Origin: Coprosoma sp963632935
Lineage (GTDB): Bacteria > Bacillota_I > Bacilli_A > RF39 > UBA660
Assembly: GCA_963632935.1 (NCBI GenBank)
Contig: CAVGWA010000006.1
Location: 1 to 59,516, forward strand
Direction of reading: 5' to 3'
Length of the DNA stretch: 59,516 nt
The position numbers were made by a program, and so were the translations under genes. Each line of letters starts with the position of its first letter. Within the stretch, counting starts at the first letter, position 1. This document shows, one piece after another, positions 49,186 through 59,445 of the stretch. The notes beneath the pieces were generated by a model that made no database searches, was not told the DNA's origin, and saw only the letters and a list, made by a program, of their open reading frames with translations.

Positions 49186-52100
49186 TTGGCATACAAAATT
49201 CAAAAAATAAACGACAAAAGAGAGAGAAGAAATTACGCAAAAACAAAAAATGCAATTGAATTATCTAACTTATTAGAAATTCAAAAAGATTCATATCAAT
49301 GGTTTATGACAGAAGGTATCAAGGAAGTCTTTGATGATATTTTTCCAGTGGAAAGTTTTACTGGAAATTTATCTTTAGAATTTGGTGAATATTCTTTTGA
49401 TGAACCAAGATATTCCATTAAACAATGTAAAGAAAGGTATACTACTTATGCAGCGCCACTAAAAGTAGATGCTAGACTTTTCAATGTTGAAACCGGTGAA
49501 GTAAAAGAACAAGAAATCTATTTAGGTGATATGCCTATCATGACAGATAGCGGTGCTTTTATAATCAATGGAGCTGAACGTGTTATCGTATCACAATTAG
49601 TTCGTTCACCATCAGTTTACTTTGGTAAAGAAGTTGATAAGAAAAATGGTAAAGTTACCGTTGGGGCTCAAATCATACCAACAAGAGGTACTTGGTTAGA
49701 ATTTGAAACTGATGCTCGTGATATCATTTATGTTAGAATTGATAGAACAAGAAAAGTTCCAGTAACTACATTATTAAGGGCAATTGGCCTTTCAAGTGAT
49801 AGTGATATTCTTGATTTATTTGGTGAAGATGATTATATTATCAAAACAATTGAAAAAGACACAAACAAAAATACTGATGAAGCATTAATTGATATTCATT
49901 CTAAATTAAGACCTGGTGAACCTAGTACATTAGAAAGTGCTAAAAACCAATTGATTACAAGATTCTTTGATGCTTTTCGCTATGATCTAGCAAAAGTTGG
50001 AAGATATAAATTCAATAAAAAGCTAAATGTTTTAGATAGATTATATGGATGTAAATTAGCAGAAGATATTAAAGATAATGGTAATGTGGTTGCTAAAAAA
50101 GGTGATATAGTTAATAAAGATTTATTAGAAACTTTAAAACCAATCTTTGAGTCAAGCTATAATACAAAAGAAACATTAATTAATCAAGATTTAGATACAT
50201 ACTCAACTGTTCAAACAGTTAAAGTATATTCTAAAAAAAATCCAGAAAAAATTATTACCATTATTGGTAATGATCAAAGTATTGATATTAAACGTTTAAC
50301 TGTTTCTGATATTTATGCATCACTTTCATATTATTTAAATTTATTAGAAGGTATCGGAAACTTTGATGAAATAGATCATTTATCAAACAGACGTGTAAGA
50401 CAAGTTGGAGAACTTTTACAAAATCAATTCAGAATTGGTGTTAGCCGTATTGAAAGAATGATTAGAGATAGAATGAGTACTCAAGATATTGCTGAAGTAA
50501 CTCCAAAAAGTTTAATTAACATAAGACCGTTAACTGCTTCAATAAAAGAGTTCTTTGGTTCAAGCCAATTATCACAATTCATGGACCAAATTAATCCGAT
50601 CGCAGAACTTACACATAAAAGAAGGTTATCTTCTTTAGGCCCTGGTGGTCTTTCTAAAGATAGAGCTGGAATGGAAGTTCGTGACGTTAATCCATCACAT
50701 TATGGTAGATTATGTCCTGTTGAATCTCCAGAAGGACCTAATATTGGTCTTATAACTTCTTTAGCGTCTTACGCTAAAGTAAACGAATATGGATTTATAA
50801 TGACTCCATATCGTAAAGTAGAAAATAGCAAATTAACTGATGAAATTATATATATGACTGCAGACGAAGAATTACAATATTATATTGCTCCTGCTACAGT
50901 TAAATCATCAGAAGATGGAGATATATTAGAAGATAATATTCCAGTAAGATATCAAAATGATAATTTAATTATTGATAAATCTAAGGTGGATTATATTGAT
51001 GTGTCACCACAACAAATTATATCAATTACAACATCAGGAATTCCTTTCCTTGAACACGATGATGGTAAAAGAGCTTTAATGGGTGCTAACATGCAACGTC
51101 AAGCAATTCCATTATTAGAAGCTGAAGCTCCATATGTTGGAACTGGTATTGAAGCAATTGCTGCTAAAGATTCAGGTGTAGTAATAATTGCTAAAGCAGA
51201 TGGTATTGTAGATTATGTTGATGCAAGAAAAATTATTATTAAAAATGCTAAAGGAACTGATACTTATTATCTTGAAGGTTTTGAAAGAAGTAACATGGGT
51301 ACATGTTATCATCAAAAACCTATTGTTAGAAAAGGCGATAAAGTTAAAACTGGTGATGTAATTGCTGATGGACCATCAACTGATCAAGGTGAAATGGCTT
51401 TAGGTAAAAACTTAAAAGTTGCCTTCGTTAACTATGATGGATATAACTATGAAGATGCTGTCATATTAAACGAAAGATTAGTTAAAGATGATGTATTTAC
51501 ATCAATTCATATTAAAGATTATGAAATAGAGTGCCGTGATACTAAATTAGGTGCTGAAGAATTTACAAGAGACATTCCAAATGTAAGTGAAGAGGCACGT
51601 AAAAACTTAGATGAAAATGGTATTGTTAGAATTGGTACTGTAGTTAAAGATGATGATATTTTAGTAGGTAAAGTAACACCTAAAGGTATGGCAGAACTTA
51701 CTTCAGAAGAAAAATTATTGCATGCAATATTTGGAGAAAAAACAAGAGAAGTAAGAGATACATCCCTAAGAGTACAACACGGTGGTGGTGGAATCGTTCA
51801 TGATGTTCAAATTTTATCTAAAGAAGATAGTGATGAACTTCCAGCTGGCGTAAGTAAAAAAATAAGAGTATATATTGCTCAAAAACGTAAAATTGGTGTT
51901 GGTGATAAAATATCAGGACGTCACGGAAATAAAGGTGTTATTTCATTAGTGCTTCCAGAAGAAGATATGCCATATGATGAAAACGGTAGAACTGTTGATG
52001 TTTTACTTAACCCACTAGGTGTACCTTCTCGTATGAATTTAGGACAAATTTTAGAATTACATTTAGGTATGGCTGCTAAGTCATTAAATGTTCATGTCGC

Positions 52101-52800
52101 AACACCAGTATTTGATGGTGCTACAAGAGAAGAAATTGTTGATGCTTTAAAAGAAGCTGGATTATCAGAAGATGGTAAAATGGTTTTATATGATGGTAGA
52201 ACTGGTGAGCCTTTTGATAATAGAATTAGTGTTGGTATTATGTATATGCTTAAGCTTGATCACATGGTTGATGATAAATTACATGCAAGGTCTACGGGTC
52301 CATATTCTTTAGTAACGCAACAGCCATTAGGTGGTAAAGCGCAATTTGGTGGTCAACGTTTCGGTGAAATGGAAGTTTGGGCTTTATATGCTTATGGTGC
52401 AGCTAATATTTTACAAGAAATGATGACAGTTAAATCAGATGATGTTACAGGTCGTGTTAAAGTATATGAAGCATTAGTAAAAGGTGAAGATTTACCTAAA
52501 TCTGGTGTGCCAGAAAGCTTTAGAGTTGTAATTAAAGAATTCCAAGCTTTAGGTTTAGATATAACTGTTTTAAATAATGAAGGAAAATTTGTTGAGCTTA
52601 AAGAATTAGAAGAAGCTGAAAAAGACACTTATGTTCCAGATACTGATTTAGAAAGTGAAATTTTAAAAGAAAAAGCTAAAACAGAAGCTTTAAAAGTACA
52701 ACAAGAATTAACAAATGAATTAGATGAATTTGAAGAATCTGAAGAAGATGAAGAACCAACTTTAGAAGATTTACAAAAGTTAGAAGGGGAGGATAATTAA
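49186..52800 (+). CDS. rpoB: RNA polymerase subunit beta
   Basis: The 1204-residue subunit starts at TTG 49186 (MAYKIQKINDKRERRNYAK), eight bases after GGGGTG; the in-frame GTG at 49177 overlaps that site. The rifampicin region reads SSQLSQFMDQINPIAELTHKRRLSSLGPGGL, given here in parts: SSQLSQFMDQ, then NPIAELTHKRR, then LSSLGPGG. Gln513, Asp516, His526, Arg529 and Ser531 (E. coli numbers) are wild type, so the enzyme should be rifampicin-sensitive. Further motifs are GRHGNKGV and QPLGGKAQFGGQRFGEMEVWAL. The C-terminal tail is acidic. Confidence 0.98.
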   Translation: MAYKIQKINDKRERRNYAKTKNAIELSNLLEIQKDSYQWFMTEGIKEVFDDIFPVESFTGNLSLEFGEYSFDEPRYSIKQCKERYTTYAAPLKVDARLFNVETGEVKEQEIYLGDMPIMTDSGAFIINGAERVIVSQLVRSPSVYFGKEVDKKNGKVTVGAQIIPTRGTWLEFETDARDIIYVRIDRTRKVPVTTLLRAIGLSSDSDILDLFGEDDYIIKTIEKDTNKNTDEALIDIHSKLRPGEPSTLESAKNQLITRFFDAFRYDLAKVGRYKFNKKLNVLDRLYGCKLAEDIKDNGNVVAKKGDIVNKDLLETLKPIFESSYNTKETLINQDLDTYSTVQTVKVYSKKNPEKIITIIGNDQSIDIKRLTVSDIYASLSYYLNLLEGIGNFDEIDHLSNRRVRQVGELLQNQFRIGVSRIERMIRDRMSTQDIAEVTPKSLINIRPLTASIKEFFGSSQLSQFMDQINPIAELTHKRRLSSLGPGGLSKDRAGMEVRDVNPSHYGRLCPVESPEGPNIGLITSLASYAKVNEYGFIMTPYRKVENSKLTDEIIYMTADEELQYYIAPATVKSSEDGDILEDNIPVRYQNDNLIIDKSKVDYIDVSPQQIISITTSGIPFLEHDDGKRALMGANMQRQAIPLLEAEAPYVGTGIEAIAAKDSGVVIIAKADGIVDYVDARKIIIKNAKGTDTYYLEGFERSNMGTCYHQKPIVRKGDKVKTGDVIADGPSTDQGEMALGKNLKVAFVNYDGYNYEDAVILNERLVKDDVFTSIHIKDYEIECRDTKLGAEEFTRDIPNVSEEARKNLDENGIVRIGTVVKDDDILVGKVTPKGMAELTSEEKLLHAIFGEKTREVRDTSLRVQHGGGGIVHDVQILSKEDSDELPAGVSKKIRVYIAQKRKIGVGDKISGRHGNKGVISLVLPEEDMPYDENGRTVDVLLNPLGVPSRMNLGQILELHLGMAAKSLNVHVATPVFDGATREEIVDALKEAGLSEDGKMVLYDGRTGEPFDNRISVGIMYMLKLDHMVDDKLHARSTGPYSLVTQQPLGGKAQFGGQRFGEMEVWALYAYGAANILQEMMTVKSDDVTGRVKVYEALVKGEDLPKSGVPESFRVVIKEFQALGLDITVLNNEGKFVELKELEEAEKDTYVPDTDLESEILKEKAKTEALKVQQELTNELDEFEESEEDEEPTLEDLQKLEGEDN

Positions 52801-55800
52801 TGGATGCAAATAGCTTTGAAGGGTTAAGAATAGCCATTGCCTCACCAGAAAAAATTCGTTCATGGTCTTATGGTGAAGTAAAAAAAGCCGAGACAATGAA
52901 CTATAGAACTTTAAAACCTGAAAGAGATGGATTGTTTTGTGAAAAAATATTCGGTCCAACTAAGGATTTTGAATGTTCTTGCGGAAAATATAAAAGATTA
53001 AGATATAAAAATATTATTTGCGATAGATGTGGTGTTGAAGTAACTAAATCTAAGGTGCGTCGTGAACGCATGGGACATATTGAACTTGCTACACCAGTTT
53101 CACATATTTGGTTTTTCAAGGGCGTTCCATCTAGAATGGGATTAGTCCTTGATATGTCACCAAGAGAATTAGAAGAAGTTTTATATTTCGTATCATATGT
53201 TGTTTTAGACCCGGGTGATACACCACTTGAGAAAAAACAAACAATAAGTGATAAAGATTACCGTTCTTACTATGAAAAATATGGTAATACATTTAGAGTA
53301 GGGATGGGAGCTGAGGCAATTCAAGAATTATTAAAACAAGTTGACTTACAAAAAGAAGTTGATGAAATTACTAAGGAAATTGCTGAAATTAAAGATTCAT
53401 CTAGTCAAAAACGTATTCGTTTAATTAAAAGATTAGATGTTTTAGATGCCTTCTTAGAATCAGGTAATCGTCCTGAATGGATGATTTTAGAAGCACTTCC
53501 AGTTATACCGCCTGAGCTTAGGCCAATGATTCAATTAGATGGTGGCAGATTTGCTACTTCTGATTTAAATGATTTATATAGACGTGTAATTAACCGTAAT
53601 AATCGTTTAAAAAAATTAATTGACTTGTCTGCTCCATCAATCATTATTCAAAATGAAAAACGTATGTTACAAGAAGCAGTAGATGCATTATTTGATAATG
53701 GTAGACGTGGTAAAAATATTACTGGGCCAGGTAATAGACCTTTAAAATCTTTATCTAGTATGCTTAAAGGTAAACAAGGACGTTTCCGTCAAAACTTATT
53801 AGGTAAACGTGTTGATTATTCTGCTCGTTCAGTTATCGTAGTAGGTCCATCATTAAAAATGTATGAATGTGGTATTCCAAAAGAAATGGCTTTAGAATTA
53901 TTTAAACCACATGTTATTAATGGCTTGGTTTCTAAAGAAATTGCAAGTAATATTAAAGCTGCTAAAAGAATGATTGAAAATCAAGATGAACGTGTTTGGG
54001 ATGTTGTTGAAGAAAAAATTAAAGAACATCCAGTATTACTTAACCGTGCTCCGACTTTGCACAGATTAGGTATTCAAGCATTTGAACCTAAATTAATTGA
54101 AGGTAAAGCTATTAGACTTCATCCATTAGTTTGTGCTGCATTCAATGCTGATTTCGATGGAGACCAAATGGCTGTTCACTTACCAATAAGTGAAGAGGCT
54201 CAAGCAGAAGCAAGATTATTAATGTTAGGTGCTAATAACATCTTATCTCCAAAAGATGGTTCTCCTATCGCTACTCCTGGACAAGACATGGTTTTAGGTA
54301 ATTATTATCTAACTATGGAAAAAGAAGGATTAGAAGGAGAAGGTAGAGTATTTAGAAATTCTAATGATGTCATTATGGCATACGAAAGAAGAGAAATAAC
54401 TCTTCATACAAGAATTGCTTTACCTGTTAAATCATTTAAACATAAGATATTCCCAGATAAATACATAGATAAGTATTTAGTAACTACTCCAGGTAAAATT
54501 ATATTTAATGAAATTTTTCCTGATACTTTCCAATACATAAATGATGGTTCAACTGATAATATTTCTAAAAGTACACCTTCTAAATATTTTATTGATAAAG
54601 GTAAAAACATTAAAGAAGAAATTAAAAATATGCCTATAGTAAAAGCTTTAAACAAAGGTGCTTTAGTTAAATTAATTGCTCAAATTTATAAGCGTTATCA
54701 CACTACTGAAACATCTGTTATGCTTGATTCGATTAAAGATTTAGGATTTAAATATTCTACTTTATCTGGTATTAGTATCTCAATAGATGATATTAAAGAA
54801 AGTCCACTTAAAAAAGATGTAATTGCGAAAGCTAATGAGAAAGTTAGTTCAATTACTAAACAATTTAAACGTGGTTTAATTACTGATAAAGAAAGATATG
54901 ATGCAGTTATTCAAACTTGGTTTGATGCTAAAAGTGAATTATATGCTGATTTAGATAAAATATTAAAATCTAATCCAGATTCATCAATTACAATGATGAT
55001 TGATTCAAAAGCCCGTGGTTCAATTGACCAATATGGACAAATGGCTGGTATGCGTGGTATCATGCTTAAACCAAACGGTGATTATGTAGAAATACCAGTA
55101 TTATCATCATTTTCTGAAGGATTAACAGTATCTGAATTCTTTACATCTACCCATGGTACTCGTAAAGGTGCTGTTGATACAGCCTTAAAAACAGCTGATG
55201 CCGGTTATTTAACTAGACGTTTAGTTGATGTTGTACAAGATGTTATTGTTAAAGAAGAAGACTGCGGAACTGATCATGGTGTAATTGCTCAAGCATTCTT
55301 TAATACTGATGGTACTCCAATTGAATCATTAGAAGATAGAATAATTGGTAGATACACAAGTAAAAAAATTATTGATCCAGAAACTAAAGAAGTAATTGTA
55401 GATAAAGATGTTTATATTACTGAAGTAATTGCTGAAAAAATAGTTAAAGCTGGAATTACTAAAGTTCCAATTAGAAGTATTTTAACTTGTAAAACTGATC
55501 ATGGTGTTTGCCGTCATTGTTATGGCCGCAATTTAGCGACAGGTGCTGAGGTAGAACTTGGTGAAGCTGTTGGTATCATGGCTGCACAATCAATTGGTGA
55601 ACCAGGTACCCAATTAACAATGCGTAACTTCAATACTGGTGGAGTTGCCGGTGGTGATGATATTACCCAAGGTCTTCCACGTGTTACTGAAATTTTTGAA
55701 GCTCGTAACCCTAAAGGTAAAGCTACAATTTCAGAAATTAATGGTGTTGTAAGTAAAATTGAAGAAGATGGTGGCATTTATAAAGTATACGTTAAAAACG

Positions 55801-56435
55801 ATGTTGAAACACGTGAACACGTATCTAATTATGGTGCTAAACTTGCAGTAGAACAAGGTGAAGAAGTTAAAGCAGGTCAAAGACTTACTCATGGTGCTAT
55901 TTCACCTAAAGAGTTATTAGTTGTAACAGATCCACTTACTGTACAAGAATATATTTTATTTGAAATTCAAAAAGTATATCGTTCTCAAGGTGTTGATATT
56001 TCTGATAAACACGTTGAAATTATGGCACGTAGAATGATTTCTAAAATTAAAATTGTTGATTCTGGTGATTCATTATTCTTACCAGGTACTATGGTTAATA
56101 TTCATAAATTTACTGAAGAGAATAAAAAACTTATCTTAGAAGGAAAACGACCTTCTACTGGTAAACCAGTATTACTTGGTATTACAAAAGCTTCTTTGGA
56201 AACTGAAAGCTTCTTATCTGCAGCTTCATTCCAGGAAACTACTAGAATCTTAACAGATGCAGCTGTTCATGGTAAAGTAGACCATTTAAATGGTTTAAAA
56301 GAAAACGTTATTATTGGTAAATTAATACCAGCTGGAACAGGTGCTAAAAAATATCGTGAAACTGAATATACTTTAGAAAATCAAATTTTAAATGAAGAGC
56401 CCCTAGAGGCATTAGAACAAGAACTTATGGATTAA
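52800..56435 (+). CDS. rpoC: RNA polymerase subunit beta'
   Basis: The 1211-residue subunit has the first zinc site CSCGKYKRLRYKNIICDRCG near residue 60. The lid/rudder region follows, then the Mg site NADFDGDQM, the bridge-helix/trigger-loop segment (MAGMRGIMLKPNG, TSTHGTRKGAVDTALKTADAGYLTRRLVD, in parts), and the second zinc site with CKTDHGVCRHCYGRN. The ATG shares one base with the rpoB stop. The last codons form the left arm of the terminator. Confidence 0.98.
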   Translation: MDANSFEGLRIAIASPEKIRSWSYGEVKKAETMNYRTLKPERDGLFCEKIFGPTKDFECSCGKYKRLRYKNIICDRCGVEVTKSKVRRERMGHIELATPVSHIWFFKGVPSRMGLVLDMSPRELEEVLYFVSYVVLDPGDTPLEKKQTISDKDYRSYYEKYGNTFRVGMGAEAIQELLKQVDLQKEVDEITKEIAEIKDSSSQKRIRLIKRLDVLDAFLESGNRPEWMILEALPVIPPELRPMIQLDGGRFATSDLNDLYRRVINRNNRLKKLIDLSAPSIIIQNEKRMLQEAVDALFDNGRRGKNITGPGNRPLKSLSSMLKGKQGRFRQNLLGKRVDYSARSVIVVGPSLKMYECGIPKEMALELFKPHVINGLVSKEIASNIKAAKRMIENQDERVWDVVEEKIKEHPVLLNRAPTLHRLGIQAFEPKLIEGKAIRLHPLVCAAFNADFDGDQMAVHLPISEEAQAEARLLMLGANNILSPKDGSPIATPGQDMVLGNYYLTMEKEGLEGEGRVFRNSNDVIMAYERREITLHTRIALPVKSFKHKIFPDKYIDKYLVTTPGKIIFNEIFPDTFQYINDGSTDNISKSTPSKYFIDKGKNIKEEIKNMPIVKALNKGALVKLIAQIYKRYHTTETSVMLDSIKDLGFKYSTLSGISISIDDIKESPLKKDVIAKANEKVSSITKQFKRGLITDKERYDAVIQTWFDAKSELYADLDKILKSNPDSSITMMIDSKARGSIDQYGQMAGMRGIMLKPNGDYVEIPVLSSFSEGLTVSEFFTSTHGTRKGAVDTALKTADAGYLTRRLVDVVQDVIVKEEDCGTDHGVIAQAFFNTDGTPIESLEDRIIGRYTSKKIIDPETKEVIVDKDVYITEVIAEKIVKAGITKVPIRSILTCKTDHGVCRHCYGRNLATGAEVELGEAVGIMAAQSIGEPGTQLTMRNFNTGGVAGGDDITQGLPRVTEIFEARNPKGKATISEINGVVSKIEEDGGIYKVYVKNDVETREHVSNYGAKLAVEQGEEVKAGQRLTHGAISPKELLVVTDPLTVQEYILFEIQKVYRSQGVDISDKHVEIMARRMISKIKIVDSGDSLFLPGTMVNIHKFTEENKKLILEGKRPSTGKPVLLGITKASLETESFLSAASFQETTRILTDAAVHGKVDHLNGLKENVIIGKLIPAGTGAKKYRETEYTLENQILNEEPLEALEQELMD

Positions 56436-56448
56436 GTTCTTGTTTTTA
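56416..56448 (+). terminator. intrinsic terminator overlapping the end of rpoC
   Basis: A perfect 12-bp stem (56416-56427 with 56433-56444). The left arm is coding and the right arm starts at the stop codon, followed by T. Confidence 0.85.
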
Positions 56449-56450
56449 AA

Positions 56451-56479
56451 TTGCTTAATACGTTAAATTACGGTATAAT
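56451..56479 (+). promoter_or_regulatory. promoter of smc
   Basis: TTGCTT (56451-56456), 17-base spacer, TATAAT (56474-56479). Confidence 0.7.
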
Positions 56480-56505
56480 TAAATAAAGTGTAGGAAGTGA
56501 TTATT

Positions 56506-59445
56506 ATGTATTTAAAATCATTAAAAGCTCATGGATTTAAATCATTTGCTGATAAAACTAATTTAGAATTTTCTGGTGGAATAAATGGTATAGTTGGACC
56601 AAATGGTTCTGGTAAAAGTAATGTTGTTGATGCCATTAGATGGGTATTAGGAGAGCAGTCTGTAAAATCGTTAAGAGGTGACGGAACTATGAGTGATGTC
56701 ATTTTTTCGGGCAGTAAAAGTCGTAATGCTATGAATGTCGCGTCTGTTAGTTTACTTTTCGATAATAAAGATAAATATTTACCTTACGATTATGATGAAA
56801 TTGAAATTAAAAGAAGAGTATATAAAGATGGAACAAATGAATATTATTTAAATGGTGAAAAAGTTAGATTAAAAGATTTAACTAATTTACTTTTAGATAG
56901 TGGTATTGCTAAAGAAAGTTTTAATATAATCTCACAAGGCAAAATTGAAAGTATAATTAGTAGTAAACCTGTAGATAGAAGAGTAATTTTTGAAGAAGCA
57001 TCTGGTGTTTTAAAATATAAAAGAAGAAAAGAAGAAGCTATAAAAAAATTAGAAAAAACGCATGATAATAAAAAAAGAATTAATGATATTATATTAGAAC
57101 TTACCTCTAGATTAGAGCCTTTAAAAATAGCTAAAGAAAAAGCTTTAGAATATAAAGAAGTTAATGACAAATTAGAAAATTTAGAAATATCTTTAATTAC
57201 AGAAGAAATTACTAATATTAATTTTGAATATCAAAATTCTAAAGATAAAGTTGATATTTTAAATCAAGAAGTTTTAAAATTAATGACAAGTGGTAATCAA
57301 AATGAAGCTAAAATAGAAAAATATAAAAACGATATAGCTTCACTAGATGAACAAATTAAAATTATGCAAAATAAAATATTAGAATTAACTACTTTATCTG
57401 AAAGATTAAATAGTCAAAAAAGTATAATTAATGAAAGACAAAAAAATAAGGTAGAAGATGCACGTCTTCATGATAATATTTTAAATTTAAAAGAAAAACA
57501 GTTAAATATTCAAAATAATATTTCTATGCAGATAAATGAAATTACTGATTTAAAAAATGATATTGAAAATTTAGATAAAAATAAAATAAATATTCAAACA
57601 AAACAAAATGAGATAAAACAAAATAAAAATTCAATCGAAGTTAAATTAACTAACTTAATTAGAGAAAAAACAAATTTAGAATTTAAAATAGAAAGTTTAA
57701 AATCATCAATAGAAAATGGTGGCTTTTTACCGCAACCAGTTAGAAGTGTTTTAAATAATCCTAAACTAAGAGGTATTCATAATGCTTTAGGTAATTTAAT
57801 TGAAGTTGAAAATAAATATTCAACAGCAATTACAACATCATTAGGATATAATACTAATAATATAATAGTAGATAATTCAAAAGCAGCTAAAGAGGCTATT
57901 GATTATTTAAAACAAATAGGAAGAGCTACATTTTTTCCTTTAGATGTTATAAAACCAAAATATATTGATAACAATACCTTAAATATTATTAAACAGGCTA
58001 ATGGCTTTATTGATATCGCTAGTAATTTAGTCAAATATGAAAATATATATAATAACATTATTTTAAATCAACTTGGAAATATTATTGTTGTAGATAATAT
58101 TGATAATGCTAATGCATTAAGTAAAAAAATATTAAATAAATATCGTATAGTAACTTTAGAAGGCGAAATTATTCATGTTGGTGGTTCAATGACTGGTGGT
58201 AAATTAGCCAAAGCACGTAATATAATTGCTGATAAATATGAATTAGAAACAGTGCAAAAATTAAAAGAAAATGTAATCTTAAAAATTAAAGAAATAGAAA
58301 ATGAGATAAATGAAATTGACTATAATCTAAAAGCATATGATGATAAAATTTATTTAATTGATAAAGATAAAATGTTAAAAACAGATTCTTTAAATAATAA
58401 AAATAATATTTTAAATAATTTAAAAAATGAATTAAATCAAATAAATTTTGATATTAATAGTATAAATAAAATGATTTCAGGTGGCCTTTCAAATGAAGAA
58501 GAGGAAATCTTAAATAAATATTATGCAGCTGTTAAAACAAAAAATGAAGCTGAAGCTGAAGCTAATAATTTAAATAAAGAAAAAAATAACTTAAATGAAT
58601 TATTAGAGGATTATGAAAAATCGCTTAAAAAAGAAAACAATTTATATACAGCAAAATCAAATGAATTAAAAGATTTAGAAATAAAAGCAAGTAGAGCAGA
58701 AGTGAAATTGGATAATTTACTTGCAACTTTAAGTGAAACGTATAGTATGACATACGAAAAAGCAAAAGAAAATTATAAACTTGATATAGATTTTTCGGTT
58801 GCAAAAAATGAAGTTAATAAATTAAAAAGAAAATTAAAAGAAATAGGTCCTGTTAATTTAAATGCACCAGAAGAATTTACTGAAGTAAATACGAGATATG
58901 AATTTTTACAAAATCAAATGAGCGATTTAGAAAATGCTGAAAATACATTGCTTGAAATAATTGATGAAATGGATAAAGTTATGATTAATGATTTTTCTAA
59001 TACATTTAAAACTATCAGTATTAACTTTTCTGAAACCTTTAAAGAACTATTTAATGGTGGTCATGCGGAGTTAATATTAACTGATCCAAATAATATTTTA
59101 GAAACCGGCATAGATATAATAGCATCTCCTCCTGGCAAAAAATTAAACAGTATTTCCTTGCTATCAGGTGGTGAAAAAACATTAACCGCAATAAGCTTAT
59201 TATTCGCAATCATAAAATCAAAGCCATCACCATTTTGTATATTAGATGAAGTAGAAGCTGCCCTAGATGAAGCAAATGTTGATACATTTGGTAAATATTT
59301 AATAAAATTAAAAGAAAAGTCACAATTTATAGTAATTACTCATAAAAAGAAAACTATGGAATATGCAGATATTTTATATGGTATAACAATGCAAGAATCT
59401 GGTGTTAGTAAACTTGTTAGTGTTAAATTAGAAGATATTGAATAA
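56506..59445 (+). CDS. smc: chromosome condensation protein SMC (short-arm form)
   Basis: SMC forms a ring ATPase that organises chromosomes with ScpA/ScpB. Head motifs are GPNGSGKSNVVDAIRWVLGE at the N-terminus, then LSGGEKTLTAISLLFAI and FCILDEVEAALDEANV at the C-terminus. The hinge lies at about residues 405-565 (LRGIHNALGNLIEV, TGGKLAKARNII). The total is 979 residues against about 1186 in B. subtilis; each coiled-coil arm is about 100 residues shorter. ATG 56506 follows AAGTGATT; the in-frame GTG at 56497 overlaps it. In Bacillus smc lies next to ftsY, but here ftsY is 36 kb away. Confidence 0.97.
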   Translation: MYLKSLKAHGFKSFADKTNLEFSGGINGIVGPNGSGKSNVVDAIRWVLGEQSVKSLRGDGTMSDVIFSGSKSRNAMNVASVSLLFDNKDKYLPYDYDEIEIKRRVYKDGTNEYYLNGEKVRLKDLTNLLLDSGIAKESFNIISQGKIESIISSKPVDRRVIFEEASGVLKYKRRKEEAIKKLEKTHDNKKRINDIILELTSRLEPLKIAKEKALEYKEVNDKLENLEISLITEEITNINFEYQNSKDKVDILNQEVLKLMTSGNQNEAKIEKYKNDIASLDEQIKIMQNKILELTTLSERLNSQKSIINERQKNKVEDARLHDNILNLKEKQLNIQNNISMQINEITDLKNDIENLDKNKINIQTKQNEIKQNKNSIEVKLTNLIREKTNLEFKIESLKSSIENGGFLPQPVRSVLNNPKLRGIHNALGNLIEVENKYSTAITTSLGYNTNNIIVDNSKAAKEAIDYLKQIGRATFFPLDVIKPKYIDNNTLNIIKQANGFIDIASNLVKYENIYNNIILNQLGNIIVVDNIDNANALSKKILNKYRIVTLEGEIIHVGGSMTGGKLAKARNIIADKYELETVQKLKENVILKIKEIENEINEIDYNLKAYDDKIYLIDKDKMLKTDSLNNKNNILNNLKNELNQINFDINSINKMISGGLSNEEEEILNKYYAAVKTKNEAEAEANNLNKEKNNLNELLEDYEKSLKKENNLYTAKSNELKDLEIKASRAEVKLDNLLATLSETYSMTYEKAKENYKLDIDFSVAKNEVNKLKRKLKEIGPVNLNAPEEFTEVNTRYEFLQNQMSDLENAENTLLEIIDEMDKVMINDFSNTFKTISINFSETFKELFNGGHAELILTDPNNILETGIDIIASPPGKKLNSISLLSGGEKTLTAISLLFAIIKSKPSPFCILDEVEAALDEANVDTFGKYLIKLKEKSQFIVITHKKKTMEYADILYGITMQESGVSKLVSVKLEDIE

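Noticed and set aside
51000..52800. Rifampicin-resistance changes in rpoB
   Set aside because: All key positions of the rifampicin pocket, which lies at about 50550-50700, have wild-type residues; the Ala at E. coli position 522 is normal for Gram-positives.
54404..55777. Minus-strand open frames opposite rpoC
   Set aside because: They are shadows of conserved rpoC sequence, with no ribosome site or family resemblance.
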